Below the pieces are notes generated by a model that was not told where the DNA came from, made no database searches, and saw only the letters and a program-made list of their open reading frames with translations. Both the position numbers and the translations under genes were made by a program. Shown in pieces: positions 7,487 through 16,689 of a stretch of 64,000 nucleotides of DNA (positions are counted from its first letter, which is position 1; the number at the start of each line of letters is the position of its first letter). Source of the stretch: Thermosporothrix hazakensis (lineage in GTDB: Bacteria > Chloroflexota > Ktedonobacteria > Ktedonobacterales > Ktedonobacteraceae); contig NZ_QKUF01000001.1 in the NCBI RefSeq assembly GCF_003253565.1, positions 391,867-455,866 on the forward strand, written 5' to 3'.

Positions 7487-9159
7487 TCGCCTTGCGATCC
7501 CTTCTTCTGCCCAAAGAAAGCTGTCACCACACGAGTTACCAGTTCGTCGGGCATCTCGGTAATCTCTACCTCTCCGATACGGCGGGGCATAATCCAGCGC
7601 ACACGCTTTCCCACGACCTTTTTGTCAAGCTGTATTTTTGCCAGAATATCTTCTGCCCGAACATCTCCCCGATATTCGGTCGGCAGCCCGAGTGCAGCCA
7701 GCAGCGCGTTTTGACGCGCCATCTCTTCGGCAGAGAACATCCCGGCCTCATAAGCAATGGCAGCAGCCGCGACCATGCCAAGCGAGACAGCCTCACCATG
7801 CAGCCACTCACCATATCCGGCCACGCTTTCCAGCGCATGCCCGATGGTATGACCATAGTTCAGAATCGCACGCAGCCCCTGCTCTCGTTCATCGCTCTCG
7901 ATCACGCTCGCCTTGAGATCAATACTACGAGCAATAATCTGTGAAAGCAACGCAACAGGCGGAGGAGAGAATTCCCGCAACGAGTCCTGGTGTGCCTCCA
8001 ACAGCGAAAATAACTCGGCGTCCACAATCATACCATATTTAACGATTTCTGCCCATCCCTCCGTTCGAGGGCGCACAGGCAGCGTAAGCAGCACTGCGGG
8101 ATCAGCGAGAACCAGACGCGGATGATAAAACGCGCCAATCAGATTCTTGCCCCGGGGATGGTTGATCCCTGTTTTGCCGCCAATTGCCGAGTCCACCTGG
8201 GCAAGCAGCGAGGTTGGCACCTGCACCAGAGGAACGCCGCGCAAATACGACGCCGCCACAAAGCCGATCAGATCCCCGATGACGCCGCCCCCAAAAGCGA
8301 TCAGCGTTTCGCGCCGCTCAGCTCGCTGCTCGACCAGCCAATCATAGATAGCGCCAAGCTGTGCCATGGATTTGCTTTCTTCACCGGCAGGAACCACATA
8401 GAGGTGCGGTTCAAAACCCGCGCCAGTAAGATTCTGTAGCAGCGTGTCGGCATAGAGCGGCGCAAGATGGCTATCGGTAAACAGAAAGACGCGAGATGAT
8501 GCTTGTACCTGCTTGAGATACTGTGGTAAACGACCCAAGCCACCCCATTCAACAATAGCATCGTATCCAGAGCCAGCCTGTATATGACGCACAAGCGGCT
8601 CAGCCCCTTCCAGAGCACCCGAACTCACGAGCATGGCTATAATCTCCGATGTAATCTGTTCAACAGATTTTCCCTGAACGTGGCAGGTATGTTCGGCCTC
8701 CGCATACCACTGATGGCGCAATGCGAGCAGGTTTTGAAGCCGCGCCAGTGGATCAGAACCCTCAAGCAAGGGGCGTGTTTCTGGTTGCTCTCCTCGCTCT
8801 ATCGCGGTCCTGTGCTGAGCGAGCAAGCGTTGCAAAGCTACTTCCGGCTCAACATACAAGAAGACCCTCACTCCATGCTCGCTCATAAGGGCACGGTTGG
8901 CAGCCTCGCTCACGATCCCACCGCCGGTCGCAATGACTGCTCCTGCCTGCTGCTGCACCGCCTCGGCCAGAACAACACGCTCACATTCGCGGAAATAGCG
9001 CTCGCCGTGTTGCGCAAAAATGGCGGGGATGCTCATACCTGCCTTTTGCTCGATCAACAGATCAAGGTCGAATAGCGGACGCTGTAGCCGCTGCGCAAGG
9101 AGACGAGCAATCGTACTCTTGCCACTACCTGACAGTCCGATCAAAAATACATTTCGCAT
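7483..9159 (-). CDS. Bifunctional shikimate kinase / 3-dehydroquinate synthase
   Basis: A fusion of two shikimate-pathway enzymes. Residues about 1-175 are shikimate kinase: Walker [10 protein letters not shown], the [18 protein letters not shown] segment with substrate-binding Asp, ATGGGIV and the RPLL lid. From about residue 195 the chain is 3-dehydroquinate synthase: [58 protein letters not shown] and the zinc ligands E in GWAEIVKYG and H in [11 protein letters not shown] and [12 protein letters not shown] at 9159 (MRNVFLIG) is chosen for homology to AroK starts; the ATG at 9183 sits directly on a GGAGG with no spacing. Genes aroB and aroK are adjacent or fused in several phyla, here in the order kinase-synthase. 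Confidence 0.95.
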   Translation of the reverse strand: MRNVFLIGLSGSGKSTIARLLAQRLQRPLFDLDLLIEQKAGMSIPAIFAQHGERYFRECERVVLAEAVQQQAGAVIATGGGIVSEAANRALMSEHGVRVFLYVEPEVALQRLLAQHRTAIERGEQPETRPLLEGSDPLARLQNLLALRHQWYAEAEHTCHVQGKSVEQITSEIIAMLVSSGALEGAEPLVRHIQAGSGYDAIVEWGGLGRLPQYLKQVQASSRVFLFTDSHLAPLYADTLLQNLTGAGFEPHLYVVPAGEESKSMAQLGAIYDWLVEQRAERRETLIAFGGGVIGDLIGFVAASYLRGVPLVQVPTSLLAQVDSAIGGKTGINHPRGKNLIGAFYHPRLVLADPAVLLTLPVRPRTEGWAEIVKYGMIVDAELFSLLEAHQDSLREFSPPPVALLSQIIARSIDLKASVIESDEREQGLRAILNYGHTIGHALESVAGYGEWLHGEAVSLGMVAAAAIAYEAGMFSAEEMARQNALLAALGLPTEYRGDVRAEDILAKIQLDKKVVGKRVRWIMPRRIGEVEITEMPDELVTRVVTAFFGQKKGSQGE

Positions 9160-9177
9160 GTACGCTATTGTATCACG

Positions 9178-9252
9178 AGGCATCCTCCGGAGCGAGACTC
9201 TTTCTGATCTTTCTGTACCCTTTCAGATCAGCATATCCGTCGGAGGATGCCT
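9178..9252. repeat. Nested inverted repeats upstream of aroKB
   Basis: A perfect 12-bp inverted repeat, AGGCATCCTCCG at 9178-9189 and CGGAGGATGCCT at 9241-9252, encloses a second 7-bp repeat, CTGATCT and AGATCAG (about 9204-9231). It lies between the stop of the CHAP gene (9274) and the start of aroKB (9159). There is no T-run. It could end the CHAP transcript, or control aroKB expression. Confidence 0.65.
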
Positions 9253-9273
9253 TTCCAGAGCTCTTACGGTTCT

Positions 9274-11766
9274 CTAGTAGAGTTCCTCATCTTTGATCGA
9301 GGTCTGGATGGTTGAGATCAAGTCAAAGGTTGTTGTATCCTTCGTTTCAATGTACTGCTCCGAGGCAATACCATGCCGCTCAAAGGCTCGCACGCGGTTG
9401 TCAAACACTTTGACCTTGCGGCCAAAAGAGAAGACATAGTACTGCATCTTGCCCGTTTCCCGGTTCAACACGAGAATCGCGTCCTGCTGCAAGCACTCTT
9501 TCTCGGTTTGTTTGGTACAGTGCGAGCGATCAACAAACGCCCCGATCAAAATCTGATAGCGTTCATCCCAGCTCTTCGTGACATACATCTGCTTCACCTG
9601 AAGCGAAGCATCGAACGTCATAAAGGTGCTGCGCCCCTCCTGCGGATCATAGAGCATGACGCCAAGAGCGGGTGTACCGAAATGACCAACATAGAGCACA
9701 AGATGCGAGTCCCAGTCGGTAAAAGTCTTTGTTTTCTCAAGCGTCAGTTTGGGATTAAAGCCCAGTATGCGCGCGTGCCCGTTCTCGGGATCATAGAGCA
9801 GCAATTGCGCACGCCCGGTATTGAGAAAGTCGCCACTGTAAACCATCCAGTTGCCTTTGATATCCTTGACGTTCTTGGCATAGCGTAACCCCAGTTGATC
9901 GTTAAAGCCGATCATGCGCCCCTTGCCAGAAATACGATCATACAGGAAGACGCCGTCCTGCTCGTGACTCAAGAAGCGTCCTGTATAGACCTCCCAACTG
10001 GAATGCCAGAGCGTATACACCTGTCGGTGCTGCACCTTCAGATCCTTATCGAAGTCGAGCAGTATCACGTTTGGTTGTCTTCCCTGCTTCTCCCATTCCT
10101 GAAGCTTGCTTTCGCTCAGCTCACCCTCGGTCGTTGCATTGGTGGGCTGTAGAGGCAAAGTCGCATTGAGGGCAGAGAGAGCCACAGGAGAACCCTGTAT
10201 GCTCGATAGGGTTGGTGACACCGTCGGTGTGGGTATCGCAGGCACCGTTGGATCTAACGGAACAGTGATCGATGGCGTCGCCTTCAGGCCGGGTACCGTC
10301 GTTGGTGTCGGCGTAACGGTAGCTGTTGGCTTTACCGAGGGCGTAGGTGATGGCTTCGCCGTTGGTGTTGGAGATGGTTTCACAGTCGGTGACGGAGATG
10401 GTTTCGTCGTTGGTGTTGGCGAAGGAGCCTGCGTCGGCGAAGGAGTTGGCGTCTGGGTTGGCTTCACCGAAGGCGTAGCCGTTGGCTGTTTGGTTGGTGA
10501 TGGCGTCGGCGAAGGGATCTTCGTTGGCGAAGCTGTAGGTGTCTGGGTTGGCGTCACCGAGGGCGTGGGCTGCGTCTCCGTCGGGCCGGGCTGATACGCC
10601 GAAGGATTCGCCAGACGATGATACATGAAGAGGGCACTCCGTTTCCCATCGAATTTCCCGGCATACACTTCCCAGCCCGGGCCCTCACCATTAAGCACCG
10701 CATGCTGCTTGATTTTCAGCTCGCGCGTAAGAGCCAGGAGATGTATTTTTCCGGTATTGCGTTCATACAGCAGAATATCGGTTGTCCCTGAACCGTCAAA
10801 GTCTCCGAGATGCACATCCAGCATCGGGCCCCATTTTCCAGCAGGCGTGATTGAATCACCCAGCTCCACCACCTTCAACTTGTCTTTCTTCTCTTTCGCA
10901 AGATGCAGGACCTTGAGCGTTCCCTGTTTGCGATTATACAACAAGAGATCGCTGGTCCCCGTCCCGGTAAAATCAGCATTATATTCCTGATCGGACGAGG
11001 CAGGAGAAAGGCCAAGCGCGACCTTATTCTGCATATTTTTTGATGTGTCTGCCTGCTGTGCCTGCATCAATTGCTGATTGGCTTGTGCAATCGACTCGGC
11101 GGGATTACCATTGATGCCGGGCAGATGCGCAAAAAGCGTCAGGTCGATCTCACGCGGGAAATAAATAAAGCGCAGGCGGCCATTCTGATACTGTGGTTGA
11201 TTGATATAAGCAGCATTGTACCGCCTTCCGACATACATAGGTGTTGGATCACCATAATTTTGATAGGTGACATCGAAGGTCTGCCCATCGGGATAGACGT
11301 TCGTCACAAAGGCTACATGCCCGGGGAGACCATACGCCCATACACCATCGGCACGCGGAAAAACGGCAATAGCGCCAACACGAGGCGTCGTCCCCATTGG
11401 CAGTCCGCTTCGCTGCGCATCGACCACCCAATCAGCCGCATTTCCCCAGTTTCGTGGGAGATCGTAACCGAGTAAATGCCACTGCTCCCAGGCCCACCAG
11501 ACACAATTTCCACCAACAGGATAGGGGCCGGGGCAAATAGGAAATGGGTTCCCGCTCGGAGAAAACCCGACACGGCTGCAATTCTCATCTCCCGTCTTCA
11601 CGGTATGAGAGTCAATACGTATCGGCGAAGCCTGCACAGGCAGGACCGGTAACAGCGAGGCAAGCAGCAACAACACTACTCCGGAAATATGAAGCGCCGA
11701 TATTCGATGTCCTACAGTTGCTTTTCTACACCACGCTACCAGTTTACAAGCTACGACGAGCAGCAT
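9274..11766 (-). CDS. Secreted CHAP-domain protein with seven propeller-like repeats and a Thr/Pro linker
   Basis: An 830-residue exported protein. A basic start and a hydrophobic segment ending VLPVQASP (about 26-47) form a signal peptide or anchor. A CHAP amidase/peptidase-like domain follows, with the catalytic Cys in PVGGNCVWWAW and His in GLPGHVAFVTN, suggesting peptidoglycan cleavage. From about residue 260 there are seven repeats of the form W-VY-GdF...LLLYdr-tG...ilgFd, like FG-GAP/VCBS propeller blades. A linker of roughly 110-130 residues made of short Thr/Pro/Ser units (about 385-500) interrupts the third repeat. Start 11766 has AGGAAGG 8 nt upstream. The function may be cell-wall remodelling or surface binding. 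Confidence 0.85.
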   Translation of the reverse strand: MLLVVACKLVAWCRKATVGHRISALHISGVVLLLLASLLPVLPVQASPIRIDSHTVKTGDENCSRVGFSPSGNPFPICPGPYPVGGNCVWWAWEQWHLLGYDLPRNWGNAADWVVDAQRSGLPMGTTPRVGAIAVFPRADGVWAYGLPGHVAFVTNVYPDGQTFDVTYQNYGDPTPMYVGRRYNAAYINQPQYQNGRLRFIYFPREIDLTLFAHLPGINGNPAESIAQANQQLMQAQQADTSKNMQNKVALGLSPASSDQEYNADFTGTGTSDLLLYNRKQGTLKVLHLAKEKKDKLKVVELGDSITPAGKWGPMLDVHLGDFDGSGTTDILLYERNTGKIHLLALTRELKIKQHAVLNGEGPGWEVYAGKFDGKRSALFMYHRLANPSAYQPGPTETQPTPSVTPTQTPTASPTKIPSPTPSPTKQPTATPSVKPTQTPTPSPTQAPSPTPTTKPSPSPTVKPSPTPTAKPSPTPSVKPTATVTPTPTTVPGLKATPSITVPLDPTVPAIPTPTVSPTLSSIQGSPVALSALNATLPLQPTNATTEGELSESKLQEWEKQGRQPNVILLDFDKDLKVQHRQVYTLWHSSWEVYTGRFLSHEQDGVFLYDRISGKGRMIGFNDQLGLRYAKNVKDIKGNWMVYSGDFLNTGRAQLLLYDPENGHARILGFNPKLTLEKTKTFTDWDSHLVLYVGHFGTPALGVMLYDPQEGRSTFMTFDASLQVKQMYVTKSWDERYQILIGAFVDRSHCTKQTEKECLQQDAILVLNRETGKMQYYVFSFGRKVKVFDNRVRAFERHGIASEQYIETKDTTTFDLISTIQTSIKDEELY

Positions 11767-11977
11767 AAAACCAGCCTTCCTTAGCCGAATTGAGAATGAG
11801 CGCCAGACAGACTTCAGTTCAGAATTCCGTTACTAACAATGTCATTTGCGCTACCATTGTAAAAATGCGAACGCAACAAATAGTACATTTTTCAATTATA
11901 GCATTCTCTCCCGATATTCCCAAATCAGTAGGAGGAAGTTGCAGGCATTCGTCCCGGAGAAACCTGTACAAAATCTA

Positions 11978-12006
11978 TTGACAACCGAATCTACCCATGC
12001 TATCAT
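11978..12006 (+). promoter_or_regulatory. Promoter of the tRNA-Val pair
   Basis: TTGACA at 11978-11983, a 17-nt spacer and TATCAT at 12001-12006. The predicted start, near 12013, lies only a few bases before the first tRNA gene. Confidence 0.85.
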
Positions 12007-12018
12007 AATAGCCACCGA

Positions 12019-12092
12019 GGGCGATTAGCTCAGTTGGTTAGAGCGCCACGTTGACATCGTGGAGGTCACAGATTCGAGTTCTGTATCGCCCA
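12019..12092 (+). tRNA. tRNA-Val (anticodon GAC)
   Basis: A complete cloverleaf: acceptor GGGCGAT/ATCGCCC, D arm GCTC/GAGC, anticodon stem CCACG/CGTGG with loop TTGACAT (anticodon GAC), T arm ACAGA/TCTGT with TTCGAGT loop. The discriminator is A and CCA is encoded at 12093-12095. Confidence 0.97.
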
Positions 12093-12129
12093 CCAGACAG
12101 TGATGAACTGTCCCGAACAAGCTATACCC

Positions 12130-12203
12130 GGGCGGTTAGCTCAGTTGGTTAGAGCGCCACGTTGACATCGTGGAGGTCACAGATTCGAGTTCTGTACCGC
12201 CCA
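12130..12203 (+). tRNA. tRNA-Val (anticodon GAC), second copy
   Basis: Almost identical to the first copy. The acceptor is GGGCGGT/ACCGCCC, so one A-T pair has become G-C on both sides. Unlike the first copy, CCA is not encoded: the bases after the discriminator A203 are CCC. Confidence 0.97.
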
Positions 12204-12208
12204 CCCAG

Positions 12209-12236
12209 ACCTGACAGTTTCAATGTCAGGTTTTTT
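12209..12236 (+). terminator. Terminator of the tRNA operon
   Basis: A perfect 8-bp stem, ACCTGACA at 12209-12216 and TGTCAGGT at 12224-12231, is followed by T-rich sequence. It ends the two-tRNA transcript. Confidence 0.92.
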
Positions 12237-12409
12237 CTTTTTTGGCTGCGAGCATTCTTCCTTCTTTTACAGCTCTCACCTATTTCTAATCTTCGCAGTA
12301 GAACTCTTCCCTTTTGCCGCCCGTATTTCATTACAGATAGGTATTTCAGAATTGAGAAAAATTTTCCTCTTTTACCTGTGATATGTCTATACAGCAGAGG
12401 TGAGATGCA

Positions 12410-13260
12410 ATGGGAACAATGACCCGACCAGAAAATACATCTATTCAAGATCCGGCGATAAAGCGTCTCAGCCGCGAGCGTCTCTTCCCCATTTTTACTT
12501 GTTTTTTGCTCTGTGCTACATCGCACTGACCATCTCTATCATGGTTACATTTCAAACCCGTAGTGTTACTTTTGCACTGCCAGGTCTGCTCATGCTGGCA
12601 GGAAGCATCAGCAGTTGTGTCATGCAAATCAGCAAGGAACGCTTCTGGAAGCGCATCGCACAACGGCGGGCCCTCGCGCTACATGACGCGCAATCCTTTA
12701 TTGCTGCCAGTCAGCCGTGGCCTATTGAATCAGCACAACTTCCCCAGACCATCCGCGTCAAGACGAACTTCAAACTGCTTCTGTATGGTGCATTGATTCT
12801 GCTTGCAGTAGTCACTATATTCGTTGTCCTGCTGTCATTGAGCACCCTTAAATTGGAAAGTATCCTTATAGTCCTATCCAGCATACTGCTCCCATGTGCT
12901 CTCCTTATCATTCTCTTTCCGCTGATCTATGGACGGATCTACTTTCAGAGCATCGAGGTCACAGAAGAGGGAGTCACTACCCATTACCTGGGAGAAACAC
13001 AGCATATCCGTTGGGAAGATGCACGCCTCTTTGCTCGCTACGACGCCATCAATACCCAGGGCCGCAACCCGATCTTCCAGACGTATGAGCTGACAGATGA
13101 CCAGACCGTTGTGCGCTGGAACAATGTTGCAATCAACCTGCCACTTATGAGAATCGAGAGCAATCAGGGGTAACAAGAAGCGCATAAACTGTTTCGCCTG
13201 GTCACGGGCATTGTCAAAGCGCGAACACAGCCACCACTGCTCGATTTCAATGATAAACAG
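12410..13260 (+). pseudogene. Decayed membrane protein gene, copy 1
   Basis: I do not recognise the family. The best start is ATG 12410 (MGTMTRPENT...) with AGAGGTGAG upstream, but that frame ends after 39 codons at about 12529, in the middle of a hydrophobic helix. The helix continues in another frame (YIALTISIMVTF...) with three further membrane segments and a soluble tail: IEVTEEGVTTHYLGETQ, ARLFARYDA, TVVRWNN. That frame meets TAA at 13171-13173, yet homology to copy 2 continues in the same frame beyond it (HKLFRLVTGIVKARTQPPLLDF). So one frameshift and one nonsense change are visible. Sequencing error in homopolymers is an alternative for the frameshift. Confidence 0.65.
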
Positions 13261-13289
13261 CCGCTCCGGGATCCTTCCCCGCTGATCGG

Positions 13290-14129
13290 CATCATGATCC
13301 TCAGGAAGTCACCTTCTCAAGCCTCTCAAAGGCACTCTGGTCATTCGTGTTTCTGGGCATAATGGGCCTCTTTTTCCTGGCAACAGGCATATACCAGTTC
13401 AGCTTTACCAGACCATCTGAAACCTTCTCTCTGACCTTGATTCTGATAGGAGCATTCTTGCTGCTGTGCTCACTTCTCCTGCTCATTGTTCCCCGGAGCC
13501 CGACACTACTATCAGCGCCTCCGCAAGGCGCGCGTACGAGCATTTGAGCAGCAAGAACAGTTCGCGGCAGAAGAGCAGCCAATTGCGGTTCAGGAACTCC
13601 CTCAACCAGAGACGATTGTGCAGCGAACCAGCTTCCGAGCAACCCTCGTCTCAATGCTTATTGCAACTCTTGTCCTCTGGTTGCCGCTCTCGTTTATTCT
13701 GTACCCCAAAAAACCGCTCATAGGGCCGCTTTCAGTGTGCTGATTCTGGGAATCTTTCTGAGCATCACCACCTGGCTCATAAAGCGCAAGCAGGTCGTCC
13801 AGGATATTGACGAGCAGGGAATCAGGGTCCATTTTCAAGCAAAAACCAACGAACTGCGCAGGAACGAGGCCCGGCTGTTCTCTGTCTATCGTTCTCCGGC
13901 TCTCTCATTCTCACGGAAGAAAGGGCCGTATTACGAACTGGCAAGCAAGGAGACAGTCGTACGCTGGCAAAAGACCTTCAGCCACTTCTGGGAGCCAGAC
14001 CTAGACCCAAAGATGAGCCTTGACGACTATCACCGCTGGCAGGATCAACTCAATGGCTTTATTGTCGCTCGCACGAAGCTTCCGCTGGTCGATCTTGATA
14101 AGGCTATCATCAAACAGGCAAAAAAGTGA
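13290..14129 (+). pseudogene. Decayed membrane protein gene, copy 2 (paralogue of copy 1)
   Basis: The reading frame changes at least twice. A first part (about 13305-13490) encodes two membrane helices, GIMGLFFLATGIYQF and LTLILIGAFLLLCSLLLLIV. A second frame (about 13490-13715) encodes HYYQRLRKARVRAFEQQEQF and a third helix. A third frame (about 13717-14129) gives LILGIFLSITTWLI and the tail, VVQDIDEQGIRVHF, NEARLFSVY, TVVRWQKT, LNGFIVARTKLPLVDL. The tail matches copy 1 closely. The junctions are at CCCCGG near 13490 and CCCCAAAAAA near 13705. Function is unknown in both copies. Confidence 0.65.
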
Positions 14130-14160
14130 GCCTCTCTTGTAATCCGAGAGGCTCTTTTTT
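14128..14160. terminator. Bidirectional terminator
   Basis: A perfect 9-bp stem, GAGCCTCTC at 14128-14136 and GAGAGGCTC at 14146-14154, is flanked by an A-run on the left and six T on the right. It serves the plus-strand pseudogene and the minus-strand ispG operon, which end here tail to tail. Confidence 0.9.
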
Positions 14161-14168
14161 CGTTTGCT

Positions 14169-15407
14169 TCAGTTTCTGGCAGCAAGCGGGAGGTTCATGC
14201 CCTCATCGCGCGTGCGGTGAGTATACGTAATATCCTGAATGCCACCCTCTGGATAGACCAGCCTGGCCTCGTGCTCGGGCAGCAGAGATGCCACCTCTTT
14301 AAGCACTGCGTCAAGGAACTGATCCTCGGGCACTGTGCGAACGACCTTCCCCTTGCGGAAAATGACACCCTTTCCTTTTCCGCCTGCCAGACCCACATCT
14401 GCATCACGCGACTCGCCCGGGCCGTTCACCACACAGCCCATAACCGCGACATGAATCGGAGTCGAAACCTTCGAGAGGCGCTTTTCAACCTCATTTGCCA
14501 CACCGATCACATCAATCTCAACACGGCCACAGGACGGGCACGACACAAAAGTAACGCCGCGGTTCCGCAGCTCCAGCGCCTTCAAGATCTCATAGGCAAC
14601 CGGGATCTCTTCCTCGGGCTCGGCGCTCAGGCTAACGCGCAATGTATCACCAATCCCATCAGCAAGCAGCATCGTCATACCGACCGCAGACTTCACCGCG
14701 CCTGTCACCAGAGTTCCCGCCTCGGTAATACCAAGATGCAACGGATAGTCAGAGCGCTCCGCAAAACGCCGATACGCCTCGACAGCGGTCAACACAGTGG
14801 AGGACTTCAGCGAAACGATCACATTATGGTAGTCCAGTTCCTCGCACCAGCCAATATATTCAAGTGCCTTGTTGACCATCCGCTCGGCGAGTCGCTCACG
14901 CTCAATGCGACGGGCCTCGGCAGGATCAGTCTTTTCAAGCGTGCCATCGGCGCGGAGACGAACCTGAATACGCTGCATCTGTGCCTGTTTGTCCAGCGCA
15001 TCAATAGAACCGGAGTTCACACCGATACGCATAGCAATATCGCGCTCCTTCGCCGCACGCACGATTCGTTCAAAAGAGGTGCGTCCCTCAAGCAGGTTGC
15101 CCGGGTTAATGCGAACCTTATCAACGCCCTGGCGAATGGCTTCCATTGCCAGCTCAGGGTTATAGTGAATATCGGCAACCAGAGGAATGCGGATCTGCTT
15201 CTTGATCTCGCCCAGGACAACGGCATCTTCCATCTCAGGAACGGCGACACGCACAATTTCGCAGCCGACGTCTTGCAGGCGATGAATCTGCTCCACCGTT
15301 GACTTGACATCACGAGTATACGTCGTTGTCATCGACTGCACCACAACAGGAGCATCGCCACCAACCAGAACATTACCGATACGAATTTGACGGGTCTTTC
15401 TTCGCAT
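14169..15407 (-). CDS. ispG: 4-Hydroxy-3-methylbut-2-enyl diphosphate synthase (flavodoxin)
   Basis: The sixth enzyme of the MEP isoprenoid pathway, a 4Fe-4S protein that reductively opens methylerythritol cyclodiphosphate. The 412-residue chain has the TIM-barrel part (RQIRIGNVLVGGDAPVVVQSMTTTYTRD; DIHYNPELAM; KVRINPGN; RIGVNSGS; GITEAGT) and the C-terminal cluster-binding part with ligands in FVSCPSCGRVEID and MGCVVNGPGESRDADVG. It is the last gene of the long minus-strand operon; rseP ends 17 bp upstream. Start 15407 has GGAG about 11 nt upstream. Confidence 0.97.
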   Translation of the reverse strand: MRRKTRQIRIGNVLVGGDAPVVVQSMTTTYTRDVKSTVEQIHRLQDVGCEIVRVAVPEMEDAVVLGEIKKQIRIPLVADIHYNPELAMEAIRQGVDKVRINPGNLLEGRTSFERIVRAAKERDIAMRIGVNSGSIDALDKQAQMQRIQVRLRADGTLEKTDPAEARRIERERLAERMVNKALEYIGWCEELDYHNVIVSLKSSTVLTAVEAYRRFAERSDYPLHLGITEAGTLVTGAVKSAVGMTMLLADGIGDTLRVSLSAEPEEEIPVAYEILKALELRNRGVTFVSCPSCGRVEIDVIGVANEVEKRLSKVSTPIHVAVMGCVVNGPGESRDADVGLAGGKGKGVIFRKGKVVRTVPEDQFLDAVLKEVASLLPEHEARLVYPEGGIQDITYTHRTRDEGMNLPLAARN

Positions 15408-15424
15408 GATTGTTATAACTCCAT

Positions 15425-16618
15425 TTAATGGCTCAAGCGGAGGATATCACTGACGGTAACCACAGCCATAAGAGCCAGTAAAATTGCCATTCCAATAAGA
15501 TTAATCAACATTTCGCGTTCTGGCTTCAGACGTTTACCACCTCGCACAATCTCGATCAGGACCAGCAGCACACGACCGCCATCCAGAGCCGGGAAAGGCA
15601 GAATGTTCACGATAGCCAGATTCAAGCTTAACATAGCAGTAAGATTCAGGATATACCACCAGCCGACCACGGGCACCGTTTCGGCCACCTGTCCGGTAAA
15701 ATGTACGATCCCGACAGGGCCCATCAGATCGGGCTTAATCGCGCCAATCACCATCTTGCCAAGCGTGGAGATAAAGAGGCCGGTCGTATTGAATGTCGCC
15801 ACAAATCCTTTTATCGGCGCTTCCCAGAGGGGCACCGTTGCATAAGCTGTTTTCGCCACAACACCAAGCCGCCCCTGGTTCTCTGGTGGATTCACCCGCG
15901 CCTGAATCGTGATAGATATCGGCTGAGGTGAGCCCGGACGTTCAATCTGAAGTTGAACAGGAAGCGTCTCTTTCCCCTTTGCTGCCGCGGCGGCTTTATC
16001 CACGATATCCTTCAGCTCTGCATAGGTCGTGATCTTCCGCCCATTGACGCTCAACACCTTATCTTCAGGATGCACTCCCGCTACCTCCGCAGGAGAACCC
16101 GCCGCCACCTGGCCGATCACTGCGGGAGATTGCGTCGTGGGTAGAGGCTCACCCTGTCCATAGGCAATGGTAAAGAGTACCAGCGCGAGCAGGACATTCA
16201 TCAACACGCCCGCCACAAGCACCACAATACGCTTAAAAGCCGGTTTTGCCGCAAAACTATTGGCATCGTAATTTCCCTGCTCATCGTACATCGAGCCATC
16301 TTCACCGAGCATACGTACAAATCCACCGATAGGCAGCAAATTTAAAGAGTAGAGCGTATGATGGTGAGCAGCCGCCGATTGCTCCCCCGATGCAAGAGGA
16401 GAAGTTTCCTCCGATTCTGCATAGCGCAAAGCTCCGAACCAGACGATTTTCCAGCGTCCCCGGGCATTGCGGCGGAACCCGATCAACCGGGGAGGAAAGC
16501 CCAGTCCAAATTCTTCGACGCGGATGCCCGCCCACCTGGCAGCGAGAAAATGCCCCAGTTCATGAACCAGCACCAGAACGCATAAAACCGGAATCGCAGC
16601 TAGCAAGTACCAATTCAT
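15425..16618 (-). CDS. rseP: Site-2 intramembrane metalloprotease RseP
   Basis: An M50 zinc protease that cuts within membrane helices, typically of anti-sigma factors, and clears signal-peptide remnants. The first helix carries HELGH (residues 20-24) and a late helix carries NILPFPALDGGRVLL with the third zinc ligand. A PDZ domain lies between (about 165-250, with AGVHPEDKVLSVNGR). The 397 residues match the family. Start 16618 has AAGGA 7 nt upstream. The dxr-rseP order, downstream of cdsA, is widely conserved. A stretch inserted near residues 62-85 (ESEETSPLASGEQSAAAHHH) is longer than usual. Confidence 0.95.
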   Translation of the reverse strand: MNWYLLAAIPVLCVLVLVHELGHFLAARWAGIRVEEFGLGFPPRLIGFRRNARGRWKIVWFGALRYAESEETSPLASGEQSAAAHHHTLYSLNLLPIGGFVRMLGEDGSMYDEQGNYDANSFAAKPAFKRIVVLVAGVLMNVLLALVLFTIAYGQGEPLPTTQSPAVIGQVAAGSPAEVAGVHPEDKVLSVNGRKITTYAELKDIVDKAAAAAKGKETLPVQLQIERPGSPQPISITIQARVNPPENQGRLGVVAKTAYATVPLWEAPIKGFVATFNTTGLFISTLGKMVIGAIKPDLMGPVGIVHFTGQVAETVPVVGWWYILNLTAMLSLNLAIVNILPFPALDGGRVLLVLIEIVRGGKRLKPEREMLINLIGMAILLALMAVVTVSDILRLSH

Positions 16619-16689
16619 TCACAAATCCTTCTTCAATCGTGTCTTGCAATGCTCCCTCAAAGAGCTCCTGTTCACCGCCGCCTGCTTGC

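Noticed and set aside
9160..9183. Leaderless aroKB promoter (TACAAT 7 nt before ATG 9159)
   Set aside because: No acceptable -35 sequence lies 16-18 nt upstream.
10106..10594. Val/Gly-rich open frame opposite the CHAP protein linker
   Set aside because: It is the complement of the Thr/Pro repeat (PTP codons give Val/Gly on the other strand).
14217..15302. Long open frame (361 codons) on the plus strand
   Set aside because: It is antisense to ispG, whose protein motifs are unmistakable. The product has no recognisable family.
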